Assembly: GCA_958450365.1 (NCBI GenBank)
Contig: CAUEEP010000939.1
Span: 1,922,001-1,986,000 of the forward strand
Origin: Mesorhabditis belari
Lineage: Eukaryota; Nematoda; Chromadorea; Rhabditida; Rhabditidae
Length of the DNA stretch: 64,000 nt
Direction: 5' to 3'
A program made the position numbers and the translations under genes. The first letter of the stretch is position 1, and each line of letters opens with the position of its first letter. Positions 33,039-45,200 of the stretch are shown here, one piece after another. The notes beneath the pieces are model-generated. The model had not been told where the DNA came from, did not search any database, and saw only the letters and a program-made list of their open reading frames with translations.

Positions 33039-34574
33039 TTATTTTTTATCTCTTCCGTGAGGAACATCAAGTTTCATGTTGGGTCCGATAGAGATGACTC
33101 CTGGATTGAGAAGGTTGATTGTTTTATTTGAGAGTTTACCTGTAGGGTTGATCGTTTTATGCGATCTGAAGTAGTGGCTTCTTATGTGGTTGAAGTTCAC
33201 AGTTTCCTCGACACCAGGTAGTTGGTAAATTTCTCTGAAATTTCAACTAATTGATCAAGATTGGAAGTCTGGAAAGTCCGAGATACTCGCCTCATGTAAG
33301 CATGCAAATTTGGGTAGTCCAAGATCCTTTTTTTATCACATTTAAAGTGGGTGATGTAGACTGGATCAAAGCGGATCTTAATTCGTTCTTAGAATTGATT
33401 TATTCTAGTTAATTTACCAATGTAGTCCACAGACGAATGTCGGCTTCGGTGAGTTTATCACCGGTTAAATAGCGTTGTTCACCTAACAGTTTCTCCAAGC
33501 GATCTAAAGACTCAAAAAGCTTCTCAATCGCTTCATCATAAGCCTCTTGGCTAGTTGCGAATCCGGCCTTGTAGACACCTGCTTTTTTTGGTAGATTTAA
33601 AATGTTTCTTTATTTACCGTTATTGACAGTATCGTAAACCCAGCTGTTCACTTCGTCAACTTTCTCTTGCAATTCTTTTGGATAGTAATCACCAGGTTTT
33701 GCTCCAACACCATCAAAAGCTGAATTGAGCCTAGAATTCTCTCGATTCTCTTTTAAATCATCATTTCACTGACATTCGAATGATCTCCGAGCTTTCGTTG
33801 CTCACCAATTTGTTCTGCTTTTTGTCCCACAAAATCGGCACCGTCACTCTGCCAGTGTATTTGGAATCAGCCTGAAATGCCAGCATTTCAGGCTGATCCC
33901 AAAGCTTGGAAAACAAGAAACGAATGGACTAATTGGACTAATTGGACTAAGAATGGACTAAAGATATTGCACTGACCTGTTGATAAACTTGATACAAATA
34001 TTGGGAGCCAAAAAGCTCATCAGAAGTTGCATCTGAAATTCTTGTTTCCGAGTTTCGGCTCTGCAGGTTTTACCGGGAAAGCTTGTATCAAAAGGCCATC
34101 CATTTTCGAACATTAACGGGCTCACAATAGAAACGGTGATGTGATCTTCAAGACCCTATTTTTGAGGGTTTCTCTGGGATTTTCAAATGAAACCCACTTT
34201 TAGCTTGCGAAAAATCAAGGTTCTATGCGCCCACGGGCAAGCATATGACACATAAAGATGGTATCTGAAATCAGGCGGTTAGATTGAAAGTCGCAAAATC
34301 CTGTCTACGCCTATGCCTTTCACACACCAGTCGTGTTTAGCGCTTGAACTAGTGCAGCAAATGGATTCCCTCTGCTTATCAACTTATCAAGCTAAAAATG
34401 CAAAAAGTCTCACCTGCCCTTTTCGGCAGCAAAACCGCCGTCACCGGTTGGCCCGGGCGATCCGTCAGGGGTCACCCAATTGCGGAATTGAGATGCACTT
34501 CTTTGAAATCTTCCTCCAGTGCTTTTCGTATCATACCACTGATCCGTCCAGACCCCATCAACGAGTAGACCCAT
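33039..34574 (-). CDS. Glutathionyl-hydroquinone reductase (Xi-class GST), bacterial type
   Basis: Reduces glutathionyl-hydroquinones (and similar conjugates) to hydroquinones with GSH. Ten exons (34574-34414, 34264-34198, 34155-34074, 34032-33977, 33871-33774, 33730-33618, 33578-33418, 33376-33291, 33234-33140, 33100-33039) join with no frame break into 326 aa, the usual family length. Catalytic motif [11 protein letters not shown] places Cys63-Pro-Trp as in E. coli YqjG. Other signature blocks: [112 protein letters not shown]. The last-but-one intron but one (33235-33290) is GC-AG (ATGAG|GCGAGT). Start chosen at the first ATG giving the YqjG-like MGLLVDGVW. Similarity to bacterial YqjG is from memory; neighbours are ordinary animal genes. 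Likely transferred. Confidence 0.93.
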
Positions 34575-35329
34575 TCTGATCGAAGTAGTCGATAAATAAC
34601 GAACTCTTGGAAATGCGCAACTTTTAAAAAATGAAATTGGCCTGTTTGCGTAGAAAAGACAGGCTTTCAAAACTGTTATGAGAGCCAGAGTATTGACTTT
34701 TGCTCAATTTCGAGAAGCACTTGTGCTTATGGAGGCAAGGGACAAACAGCTCAAAAAAAACGTAAAACACAAACTAGAAAAAGCTTAAATTTCAAAGGCA
34801 CAAAAAATGCCAGCTTTTTGAAAAGTTTCTGAAAGTTTGTTGACGAAAACTAAAACTAAGTAAAAGATCCAAAAACTAATCGAATTAGTTTCCTTTATGA
34901 TCTCTCCGAAAAAGGGAGTAACGTCTGTCTATTTTTCATTTTCACGATTTTTGGATTCTTTCTTTCCCCAGTCAGCGAGGACATAGCAACAGCCTGAGAG
35001 AAATGTGAAAACCCACAAAAAACAGCGCTGAAAACTGGAGAAAACAGAGAAGTCGCCGCCAAATAACCCGATTTCTTCTTTCTCTTCACCCCTGAATTGT
35101 TTCATTCTACTTTGTGCTTTCTCAACGAAAATATATATAAATTTATCAAGGCACAAGTAATGATCACAATCATTATGGAATGACAAGATGGTACAAACTT
35201 AAAAGTGGAGAATTCACAGAATTTTGGACGACTAATAAATACAAAGACTAGAAACTAATAAAATGCTTAAATCCCTCACCGCATCCTAATCACAGCATAA
35301 ATTTCACAAATACATAAATTTTGAGGAAA
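34575..35329. other. Intergenic, no gene recognised
   Basis: Lies between the ANKFY1 stop and the reductase start. A minus-strand open stretch at 34929-35186 has a hydrophobic run but no recognisable domain, start context or splice support. It probably includes the ANKFY1 3' UTR and the reductase promoter. Confidence 0.4.
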
Positions 35330-38300
35330 TCATGAACGTGGAGCACCTATTGTTAAGACCTAAAAATTTCATTTACACCTATTTAAGAAAAGAATTCACT
35401 TGTAATTCCTAGTGTGGAAATTAAAAGGTTACCTGTGCACAAAGAGCACAAACACGTTGTCGCTTCTCTTCACCGAACTTCAATATTGGCATTGCTGTCT
35501 CTGAGCATTTGGAGCACATAACCCGCCCGCAATGCCTAAGTGGGAAACTATAACTAGACGCTAAAAAGTATTACCGGCAATGATGTTTCCTTGTCGTAAT
35601 CGAAAACTTAACACCACAATCGCTACACGTATCCCCCTCAGCCCATCGTGGTTCTCGTTCAAGCGTGTCTGATTTCAGGGTTCTGTAAAATAAAACAAAA
35701 ATTAAATACCCAACAATCCAAAAAGCAATTGTTTTGTCGGCGTATCGTAGTTAAACATTGAAATTCCATCATAATTCCGAATACCCATCGAGGCTCCTAG
35801 ATTGAAATAAAATCAAAACAAACACACAAACCACCTCTTTTCAGAAGTAGACGACAAACTGCAGCATTACCAGCCATATAAGCAAGGAGAAGAGCTAAAC
35901 GTTTCATGTTGCTAGCTAGTATAATTCATTAGTCTTACGAGTGTTTCCATTTGCATCCAATACATCTATATCCTGTTGCGAAACCTCGGGAGCTCCATTA
36001 GCCAATGTATTCAGTAGCATTTCACACGTTTCCACCGCTAACGCCCCACAAGTTGAAGCACACATATGTAGCGGTGTTAAGCCCCTAAACTTCATTGTCC
36101 AGTCCAAGTCAGGAATTTTTACTTTTTGTTTGTTATTCGTAGGTCCGCATTATTGTTTGAAAGCAACGCTTTTGCTACTTCCGAGGCCCCATTCGATAGG
36201 GCAATATGAATAGCTAAAATTTATACGAATAGCCAATGTGCTAAAGTACCAAAATTGTTCACCTGTGTTTCCTTTGTTGTCTTGAATTGACGGATCAGCA
36301 TTATTTTCAAGAAGAATCATAGCATGCGCCGCTCTTCCACATCTTGCAGCAGTATGCAAAGCTATTGATCCCTCAGAGCATCGCCCGTTCACATTACAAC
36401 CAGTTAAAAGCTGAAAATTGATTCATGCTCACATAATGCACAATATAACTCACCAGATTCCGCAATATCATCTCATTATTTGCATATTCAACGGCCAGAT
36501 GTATTGCCGTTCTTCTCGAAGTGTCTGCAGTTGGTTGCGAGGCATCCATTTCAGTGCCAAGTAAAAACAGAACACCTTAACATAAATCTAAAATTATTTT
36601 CGAAGGTTTCTTACTTTCTAGATCATTGGCCTTTACGGCCGTGTGCAGTAAGTTTTCCCCACTTCCATTGCATTGCAAAGCCGCATGTGGTTGTCGTTTC
36701 ACGATTGTTGATGCAATCTAAAACTCATAAATTGCTATACCAAAATACTTTGGTATCTTGAATTTGCTAAATCAAAATACTTTGATATAAAGTATAAACA
36801 TACTCTGTGGTGACGTAGTGTTATTGCCAATGAAAGTGGAGTGTGTCCGAGTCGATCACGAACAGAAAGAAATCTAGAAGTTAACATCTAATCTTGAAAG
36901 ACAACTCTAAGTTACCCAACGTTTTCCGAAGCAAGTAGTGCTTCAATGGCCTTCTCACTACCTTCTTGTACAGCCAGATGGCCAGCCGTTCGGCCTTCGT
37001 TATCCTAAAGTTATATATGACCAATTCAATATAAATATGTTACTTGTCTCTCTAAATCAGCGCCAAAAGAGATGATGAACGGAATAACGTCGTAATTCCC
37101 ATAGACAACCGCCATATGAAGTGGGGTTCGTCGATCTGCTAAAAAAACGAAAAACAGATTACACGCAATCTTCACCTACCTTCAGCTGAATTCGTTAATC
37201 TTCGAGTTGCATTTAGATCACACCCTCTAAAGAAAATAAAATAGTGAATTTTAAAATTTAGACTGACGCTTCAATCAATAGAGTAGCCGCCCCTGACCAT
37301 CCTCGTTTTAATGACTCGTGAAGAAGTGTAGTTTCAGCTCCTTCCACTACTGTACGTCCTTCTAGATCGCACCCAGCTGAGATCAACACAGAAGCACATT
37401 GCCAATGCTCTAAAACTTATCTCTTATCAGAACTAAATCAACCACATTACCGTTTTCAAATGCTCTTATAATAAGCGGAAAACCGGCACCCTGATCAACT
37501 CGTTCATTGAGATCAATGCCTAATGAAGTCAACAGGCGCACCGCTTTTGCCAGCCCACCAGCAACGCATAATTCGGTAATCGTACATCCACTTGGAGTAT
37601 TTCTAAACTCGAGCTTACTTTATCATTTCAAAAACCAACTTTATCAAGTGGGAAGCACCATTATTAAGGAGGAAAACAGTAGCATCATCATTTTTAGATC
37701 TAAACAGTGTTAAACAAAAAAAAAATTGCAGTTCACCAACCGAATTGCAACCAGCAACGGAGTTTCTTTCGACGAGTCAACTTCATTGACATCTGCACCG
37801 TTGCTTAACAAAACCGTGGCTGCTTCAAGATAGTTGCTGTTAATAGCCAAATGAAGGTAGCCTAAGATTGATAAATTAGTGTACAAAAATTTAGAAGTGT
37901 ACCTTTCGTTACCGCTCCGTATCGAATGAGGGTTTCAATTGACTTTCCACAATTCCAATGAACAGCAACTGCAAGAGGCGATTCTCCCTAAACAACGAAG
38001 TTGGAAAAGATGATAAAACACTAACTTCTTTGTCGAAAACTTCAGGGTTAGCGCCCTTTTCCAGCAAAAAGTTCAAAGTTTCTATATCACCTATAGCTCG
38101 GTGTACCAAATAATCTAAATACAAGTGTAAATGTTTATGAATAAATGTTACCTCCATTATCGAATTGTTTATTAATGTCAGCACCGGCGATGAGCAACTT
38201 TTGAGCAATATCTTCATTTTTCTGAATACATGCCATTTCAACAACTAAACACTAAAAGATCCTTACATTTGTAAAGAGTGCAAGAGAAAGAGGAGTCGAG

Positions 38301-39899
38301 CCTTCCACATCAACCTTGTTCAAGTCGACACGTTTTGTTGAAAGCAAGCGAGATATAAAGTCAATGTTTCCGGATAAAACACCAACATGTAAGGGACTCC
38401 TAATAAATTGGATTTCTTTTCAAACTTTAACACATCAAACGCTCACTGTTTTTTCTTGTTTGTCAAATCTATCGGCAACTGTTCGATCATCACCTCAATC
38501 CACTTCAATGTTTCAGCTGATAGTTTTCTTTCAGCAAGATGATGGCAAACCTATATTTAACCTATATTTGTATTTTTTTTTGTTTTACCGTAGATCCATC
38601 TTGATCCGACAAGAACAAATTAGCTCCGTTTTCCACCAAAAATTGCACCGCATCAAAAAGATCTATAATCAGTATATGTATAGATATGGTGGCATAAATT
38701 GACCTACCTTCTTGGACAAATTTTATCATCAATGGGCATTGCTTCGAATTCAGTTTATTGGGATCGGCTTTGTGCTAAATTTTTTTTAAAGGATAATGCA
38801 AGAGGCAAACTTGAAGTAACTGCTTTGCAATCGAATAATTTCCTCGTCTCAACGCTCGTTCAAGTGAAAGTATCCCTTCTGAATCTGGAGCGTTAACAAG
38901 GTCGAATAACTAAAAATGTTAAATCATCAAAATTAAATTCAAAATCACCTTGGAATCGTTTTCCACAAAGTAAAGAAATAGGGCATCTTCTCGTTCGAGG
39001 TCAATAATCGTATGCAATGGGTTTTCACATTGTCTGAATTGGACCAATTTTAAACAAGTGTATAAATACTTACGATTTTAATAGCCGTAACAATAGAGGC
39101 GCAGGAAAATTTGCAAAGTGTTCAGGGCTGAATTCCTTCCATCTAAAATAAATGGTAAAAACGCCAAAAATGCAAAAAAAAACCTCTCTGTAATAAGTTG
39201 TGAGCATTTTTCCTTCAAATCCTTTGAATTGACTCGGTCAGCAAATTCATAAATAGAAACTGCGTTTTTAACCTCGAGAAGTAACGACAAACTCCTTTCA
39301 CACCTAAAATTTGTTAATATTGTTTTTGATGAGAGGCTAAACTTACAACTCCACCAGATGTGGCAGCTTGCAAGCAATCGCCAGATTTGCCACTGCCATT
39401 AACGTGCTCGCATCGTAGTTTTGAGCCAAAGTGTCTTGATAAATCCATCGAAGTGCTATTTCAAAGGTCGCCGGCTCAACATCTAATCACATATTTGGAA
39501 AAGATCTCAAAACAATTTCTACCGTCAATCGTGATCAACTCATTGTCAACAAGATTCCAATGTGTAGTTCTAGCCGCAACAACGAGACGATGCGCATGAA
39601 AGGTACGTTCGGCCACCGAGAAGCGAATATCACTAAAATACAGGATTTGGGTCTTTTTTATATTAATAATTAAATTAAAATTCACCTGTATTTCGTCTCA
39701 CCAAACAGCGAGTTCACAAGCGATAGTACCGATGAAGCAAAAGAGACTCCTTCATTTGGACATGTAGCAGTTGCTATTTCATATCTAATCAAGACGTTTT
39801 ACCTGGGTAATGGTACAAAGCTTACTTTTTCTTTAACTCTGAATAACGACTCTGCAACTCTGTATGTTCCGTGCGTAATAAGGCCAGATGGTCTTTCAT
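35330..39899 (-). CDS. ANKFY1: Rabankyrin-5 (ANKFY1): BTB, ankyrin repeats, FYVE
   Basis: Rab5 effector on early endosomes and macropinosomes; its FYVE finger binds PtdIns3P. Order along the protein: short coiled coil (MKDHLALLRTEHTELQSRY), BTB (DIRFSVAERTFHAHRLVVAA at about 39650-39590, with BACK-like helices to 39080), then many ankyrin repeats coded from about 38900 to 35900, then GISMFNYDTPTKQLLF, then FYVE (WAEGDTCSDC, RKHHCRHCGRVMCSKC, RQRVCALCAQVL) at 35680-35430. Last exon codes VLTIGAPRS (human ends VLTLGGVS). About 25 small exons; not every boundary was verified. Start ATG follows a TTTTCAG by 13 nt. The NDUFA5 stop lies 244 bp upstream with AATAAA between. Confidence 0.93.
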
Positions 39900-40142
39900 T
39901 CATGTAATGCTCTGAAAATACTGAATAGCTCAAAAAAAAAACAGATTTAAGACGATTTAAAAACTTTTGTTTGGTCAATGTCTCCTACTCATCCCAACAA
40001 AAACAATAAAGCAAGTAGATGTTTATTTGCAAACAAATTCGGTAAACAATACCAGACATGAATAAACCAAAAAATCCTAAAAAAATTTATTTACATCACT
40101 AAAAATAATTCAAAGCTACATTAAAGCTATCAAAATCATTAC

Positions 40143-41167
40143 TTAAACGGGCCAATTCCATTGTCCAACCGGCGCTTTTTCGACAAGAGGCTCCCAGGCT
40201 TTGGCATCAAAAAAGTGCTCGAGTTGTTTCCAACTCGAATTGTGCCTAAAATTCACTTATTATAAAACAAGCTTCTAATATTTAACCTGTTGAAGGACTT
40301 CTTCGACTTGCCCCATTCCAATTTTTTGCTCAAGTTGAAGAACGTCAGTCTCCGTCTGCACAAGATTTAAACGATGTCGAACCACCTAAAAATAATCAAA
40401 AAAATCCAATCTCATCAAGCACGATTACTTGCTCCGTATATTTTCTGTAGGCGTAATCCTTGGGCAATTTCTCGAGTGCTCGAAGCAGTCTTCCATAAAC
40501 CACAGAAAGAGCGCGATGTGGGTGCTCTTCAACAAAAAGGCCCGTCAACCCGGTGCTCTAAAATACATTATTATGAACGGTTAATATCGACTATTCGTAT
40601 GAAATTAAATTAAATCGATTAAAAGAGCTGAAGGTACTAATAGACTTCGGGGGAGGGGGTACTTTGACCCAACTTGGTCAGACCCTATTCTAGGCGTTTT
40701 TTCTAGTCTTGTTTTGCATTTTCTGGAGTAATCAAATACGCTTAATCGATTGACGATATTTTTAGAATATTTTGAACAAATTATCACTTTGTATTTTGCC
40801 CCTCTCTTCATTTTTAAGTTTAGCAAAACTGTAGAGGCTCCAGCTAGATTATCAAAATATCAATCAAAATAGTTCAACTTTCCAAAATTATTATCAATAG
40901 ATTCATCATGCTTGATTACCCCAGAAAAAGTAAAATAACGTTGGTAAAACAGTCAAAAAATACAATCTGACCAAATCGGATCAAAGTGCCCCCCGAAGTT
41001 TATTAGTACCGAGCTGAATTCAAGTATTTACTACCAAAAAGTTTTACCTGTTTGTGATAATCTGGTGATACTTTTGTCTTTGCTTTGAATCGTTTCACAT
41101 AGGGATTTTCGTACATTGTCCGAATCGACGTCATCGAAAGTGAGCGAGGTAAGAGACGTGACGTCAT
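40143..41167 (-). CDS. NDUFA5: NDUFA5, complex I accessory subunit B13
   Basis: Matrix-arm accessory subunit of mitochondrial complex I. Exons 41167-41048, 40557-40429, 40385-40287 and about 40244-40143. Blocks: STGLTGLFVEEHPHRAL, YGRLLRALEKLPKDYAYRKY, IGMGQVEEVLQQ, AWEPLVEKAPVGQWNWPV, matching the family C-terminus (LWEPLVEEPPxxQWKWPI). The N-terminus has about 30 extra residues rich in Arg/Ser that could target mitochondria. TTTTAG ends 1 nt before the ATG. Odd: at the last junction canonical GT-AG splicing (CAG|GTTAAA...TTTTAG|GCAC) gives a frame one base off; the conserved C-terminus requires one base less. First gene of a possible two-gene operon with ANKFY1. Confidence 0.9.
40629..41019. 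mobile_element. MITE in NDUFA5 intron 1
   Basis: Left end GGTACTAATAGACTTCGGGG then GTACTTTGACCCAACTTGGTC; right end, read on the minus strand, GGTACTAATAAACTTCGGGG then GCACTTTGATCCGATTTGGTC. About 390 bp, non-coding. Confidence 0.75.
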
Positions 41168-41386
41168 CCTAAAATTAAAAATTACTTCAATACATCATCA
41201 GAAAAATGAAAAGAAAAGTTAATACAAATTTATAAACTGAGTAGTTGTTTAGAACTCGGCCAACACTTTCTCTGTCCCTTAAATCGCTTTCCCCGTCTGC
41301 GTCTATCACAAAAAGAGTAGTGTGTTTTAAAAAAGCTAATGGGTGAAAATTTCGTTGTTTTTCGTCGAACTTTAAGTTGAGTTTTG

Positions 41387-41838
41387 GGGAGTGGGACAAA
41401 TGCGACCTTTTTTTTGCGCACCCGGACATTTGCGCACCTTTTTTCCGCACCTTGCCCATTAGCGCACCTTTTTTCGCGTTTAAAAAAGCTAATATTAACC
41501 AATTTCTATTCCAAATGTTGTTTTTCTAGGTAATTTGAGGGTGTCGAATTCAAATTTTGACATAACAGAGCGTGTGGAACCAATTTGAAAGACAAAACGG
41601 CTAGATCAAATTACAGAAAATTGTCGATTTTTCTCTTTGTATAACTTCGTTCGTTTGTTTCCACAAGCTCTGATATGTCAAAATTTCGATTCTACGCCCT
41701 AAAATTACCTAGAAAAACAACTTTTGGAATAGAAATTGGTTAATATTAGCTTTTTGGAGCATTTTTTAAACGCGAAAAAACGTGCGCCAATGTCCGGGTG
41801 CGCAAAAAAAAGGTCGCATTTGGCCCACTCCCTGAGTT
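41387..41838. mobile_element. Long palindromic foldback element, copy A
   Basis: Arms of about 200 bp. The left reads GGGGAGTGGGACAAATGCGACC, then T-run, GCGCACC, later TTCTATTCCAAA(T/A)GTTG; the right arm is its complement ending GGTCGCATTTGGCCCACTCCC. Arms meet near 41610-41640. Related copies at 47981-48365 and about 52040-52560. No transposase coded. Confidence 0.85.
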
Positions 41839-41854
41839 TTGAGAATTTCTTAAC

Positions 41855-41937
41855 TACCGTAAAAACTCTAATAGAAGCGCATGCGCTTTTCTTTTTCAAC
41901 CTTCCTCTGGACTGCGCTTCTATTAGTTTTTACGGTA
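41855..41937. mobile_element. 83-bp pogo-type mini-element
   Basis: TACCGTAAAAACTCTAATAG with GAAGCGCA at the left and the complementary TGCGCTTCTATTAGTTTTTACGGTA at the right. The inner CTTTTTCAACCTTCCTCTGG resembles the inner right end of the transposase-bearing element at 1-1169. Confidence 0.8.
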
Positions 41938-42273
41938 CCTCATATTTCCCAAGTTGGGTAACCCAGAAATTACTTCTAATAGAAAAGTTTCTAATTCATG
42001 GCTAAATCTCATCTTACACATTCTTAAAGACAAAAACCTATGACGACATTCAAACTTCTGCTGGAAAAAACTTTTGTCACAAATTTTTGCGCTTTATAAA
42101 AAGTTTAAAACCGTGTTTTTGCTACGGTAGTTTTTGAGTTTCAAACAAATACGGTATTTCTTTTGTTCTTTAGGTTCTCACTTTGCTTTCCCTCCCTGGG
42201 TTTGCCTTTGTCGTGCCTTTTCGTTTCAAATTATCAAACCATACCTGTCTAATTCTTCAATTTTAGTACTCGA

Positions 42274-45200
42274 ATGACGACATTCCCCGAATTGATCGAA
42301 AAGGCCTTTGCCTCAGTAAGTTTTCATTTTTCAGAGTTAATTTGCTAAAAAGTCTCAGCCAAGCAATGCTTTTGTTTAGAAACCGGCAAACGAGATCCGA
42401 AATGTCTGCCTCATCGCTCATGTTGATCACGGGAAAACAACTTTTGCCGACTCGTTGGTAACCACAAATGCGCTGATTTCAAGTAAGTACATTTTGCCTA
42501 CTTTGTTCTCAAGCAAGCTTTTAAAATTTGTTGTGTTTAGATCGGATGGCCGGAAAACTTCGATATATGGATAGTCGTTCTGATGAACAAGAAAGAGGGA
42601 TCACAATGAAGGTAGTTACTTTTTTAAATTCTAAGCTTAAAAACAAGTTTTTAAAGTCATCATTGTCTACTATATTAAATTTTAACCTCTAGTCATCTGG
42701 GGTTTCATTGATTTATGGACCGTTGCTCCTCAATTTGATCGATTCACCTGGTCATGTTGATTTTTCTTCCGAGGTCACATCGGCATTGCTACTCTCCGAT
42801 ATTGCTTTGCTGTTGGTTGATGTGGTGAGTAAGCTGTTGTTTTGTATGATAAATGAAATGCTAAACTTCCACACAATTGTTTTAGGTTGAAGGCGTTTGT
42901 TCTCAAACCCATACATTGATGAGACAAGCTATCCAAAACGGGCAAACGATTATTTTGGTACTGAACAAGTTGGACAGGTTAAAGGTATTTTATGATTTTT
43001 GGTTTATGAAAGATAGCTTTAGGTAAGAAGTATTTATGTATTTTTTGAACTTTAAATTTTAGGTAGAGCTTAGGATGTCTTCGAGTGAAGCCTATCGTCA
43101 TATTGTTCGTCTACTAGAAGCAGTGAATTCGTCGTTGAGTCAGGTGCGTTTTCCGTTTTAACATAGGTATTTCAATTGCTATTTAGTTTGTTTCTGGCCT
43201 TACTTTGGAAGATGACACTTGGGGTCATATGGAGGCACTCGAACAAAGAGTCCATTTTGAACCACAAAAGGTATAACAAGTAAATATTATTGATCTTTGT
43301 TTATTTAGGGCAATGTGTTATTTTCATCCGCCACACATGGGTACGCATTTGGAGTGAACGAATTTGCCGATATTTGGACGGAGCGATTAAAGGTCAGCTT
43401 TTATTTTATGATACCAACAACTGCTTGGTTGATTTACTTCAATTCAACGATTTCAACTGTTTTTTTAAAACTTTAGTTTTAGATCGATAAATCCGAGTTA
43501 GCTCAACATATGTTTGGCGACTTTTATTTAAGTGGATCAAAAATACAGGTTGACTTTGCGCTATGTTTCTATTATTTCTATCTAGTCAGATGCGGCATCT
43601 CGCGGGAAAAAGACGCTTTTTGAGCAACTCGTCTTGGATCCACTTTGGGCCCTTCATGAATGTGCGTTGATCGATATGAATTTGGAGAAAACGATAGCTC
43701 TAGCTGAAAAATTGGGTAACTTTTATGAAAAATTCTATGTGAATTTGAAGTTTTGGGTATATGTTGAACAAGAAGTTTTAGGTATTAAGGTAAAAACAAA
43801 ACGGCTACCGGACGCCTTCGATGAGACGCTCAGGCTTTGGCTACCATTAGCTACAACTTGTTTTAGGTAAAACTGATTAAACTAAAAACATCAAATAAGA
43901 CTTTAGAGCGTGTGCCCGAGCCATGTCAGCTTTAAATGCTTTCAAGGAGCCACAAAGATTGGACAAAATTCTAGGTAACTTTGAACGTATCTTTCGGTTC
44001 AAACAACTTTTAGCCAAATCGGACTCTCTTCGTGAATCGATTGCAAAGTGCTCTCCAGATGGGACGACAATAGCTTTTGTGGCAAAATTTGTGCATTTCG
44101 AAGAGTCACAACTATGCATCATTCGGGTATTGAGCGGCCGCATAACGAAGGTTTTAGTAATTGTATTCATTTTTTTTGTTATCCAGGTAGATTTTAGGGA
44201 GATACGCTCTACCTTGCTGGTAAACGGAAACTTGCTGAAAATAAAGATGAGATCACTACAGTGGTAAGTTTTTGATATGATTAATCTATATCGAATTGGA
44301 TTAAGATTTAAATTTCAAGAAAATTTTTTAGATAGAACAAGTGTATGCGCTACGGGGGCGTGAAATGATTGCTGTCTCTTCGGCTGTTGCTGGTGTAATC
44401 TGTGCGATTAAAGCAACAAGTTTGTTTTACGAATTTTGTCAATAAATCTTGATCATCTTTTAGATCTAGTACCAAATGCCACCCTCTGTTCGATACCAAT
44501 TGAGCAAGGCCTTCAAATTGGCTCAGAAATGGGAGAACCGCTCGTTCGGGTTTGTTTTCCAGACTTTTCCCATTACAATCATGTTTAGGTTAGCATATCT
44601 GTGCCCGATTTGGACAAGATGGCCGCTCTTTGTGAAGCTTTGCGATTGATCGTTTTGCTGGACCCATCATTAAGGTATTTTCGAGTGGCCAAATAAAAAA
44701 TATTTCTTTTAGAGTTATTGAGCAAGAGAATGGAGAACTAGCTCTATTTACCGCTGGAGAAGTTCATCTACAAAAATGTCTGAAGGATTTGGCGGATATG
44801 GGTTAGTTTTTTAAAAAGTAATATGAAGTTTGATATCTTTCTGTTACATTTAAGTTAATTGGTTCAAGATGAAATTTAGGTTTTTCCAAGCTTGAAGTTT
44901 CGTCGCCAATTGTTCCTTTTCAAGAAACTGTCATACCGGATCCGAGTTTCACTTTTACGGAGATCTCTCAACAGGAAACGGTACTTTTGCAAATTCTTTG
45001 TGTGTTAAACTTATTTTAGCAATCTCGACTTCAAAACGACACACTGCACTTAAAATTGAGAGTTGTTCCATTGTCTGGTAAGAAGTATCCCAGTTGTAGA
45101 TATCATTCGTTTTTAGAGGAAGTGGTCACGTTACTCGAGAAATCAAACGAGCTTCTTTCTGAAATCAGAAAAAATACATGCGATGGCAACAAACTTTTGC

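Noticed and set aside
33039..34574. Bacterial contamination as the source of the reductase
   Set aside because: The gene has nine spliceosomal introns and is flanked on both sides by typical animal genes in the same sequence.
34929..35186. Small membrane protein on the minus strand
   Set aside because: One hydrophobic run but no ATG context, signal motif or family resemblance; lies in the ANKFY1 3' region.
41187..41502. Minus-strand basic proteins just upstream of NDUFA5
   Set aside because: They lie in the arm of foldback copy A and mirror frames of copy B; no domain or splice evidence.
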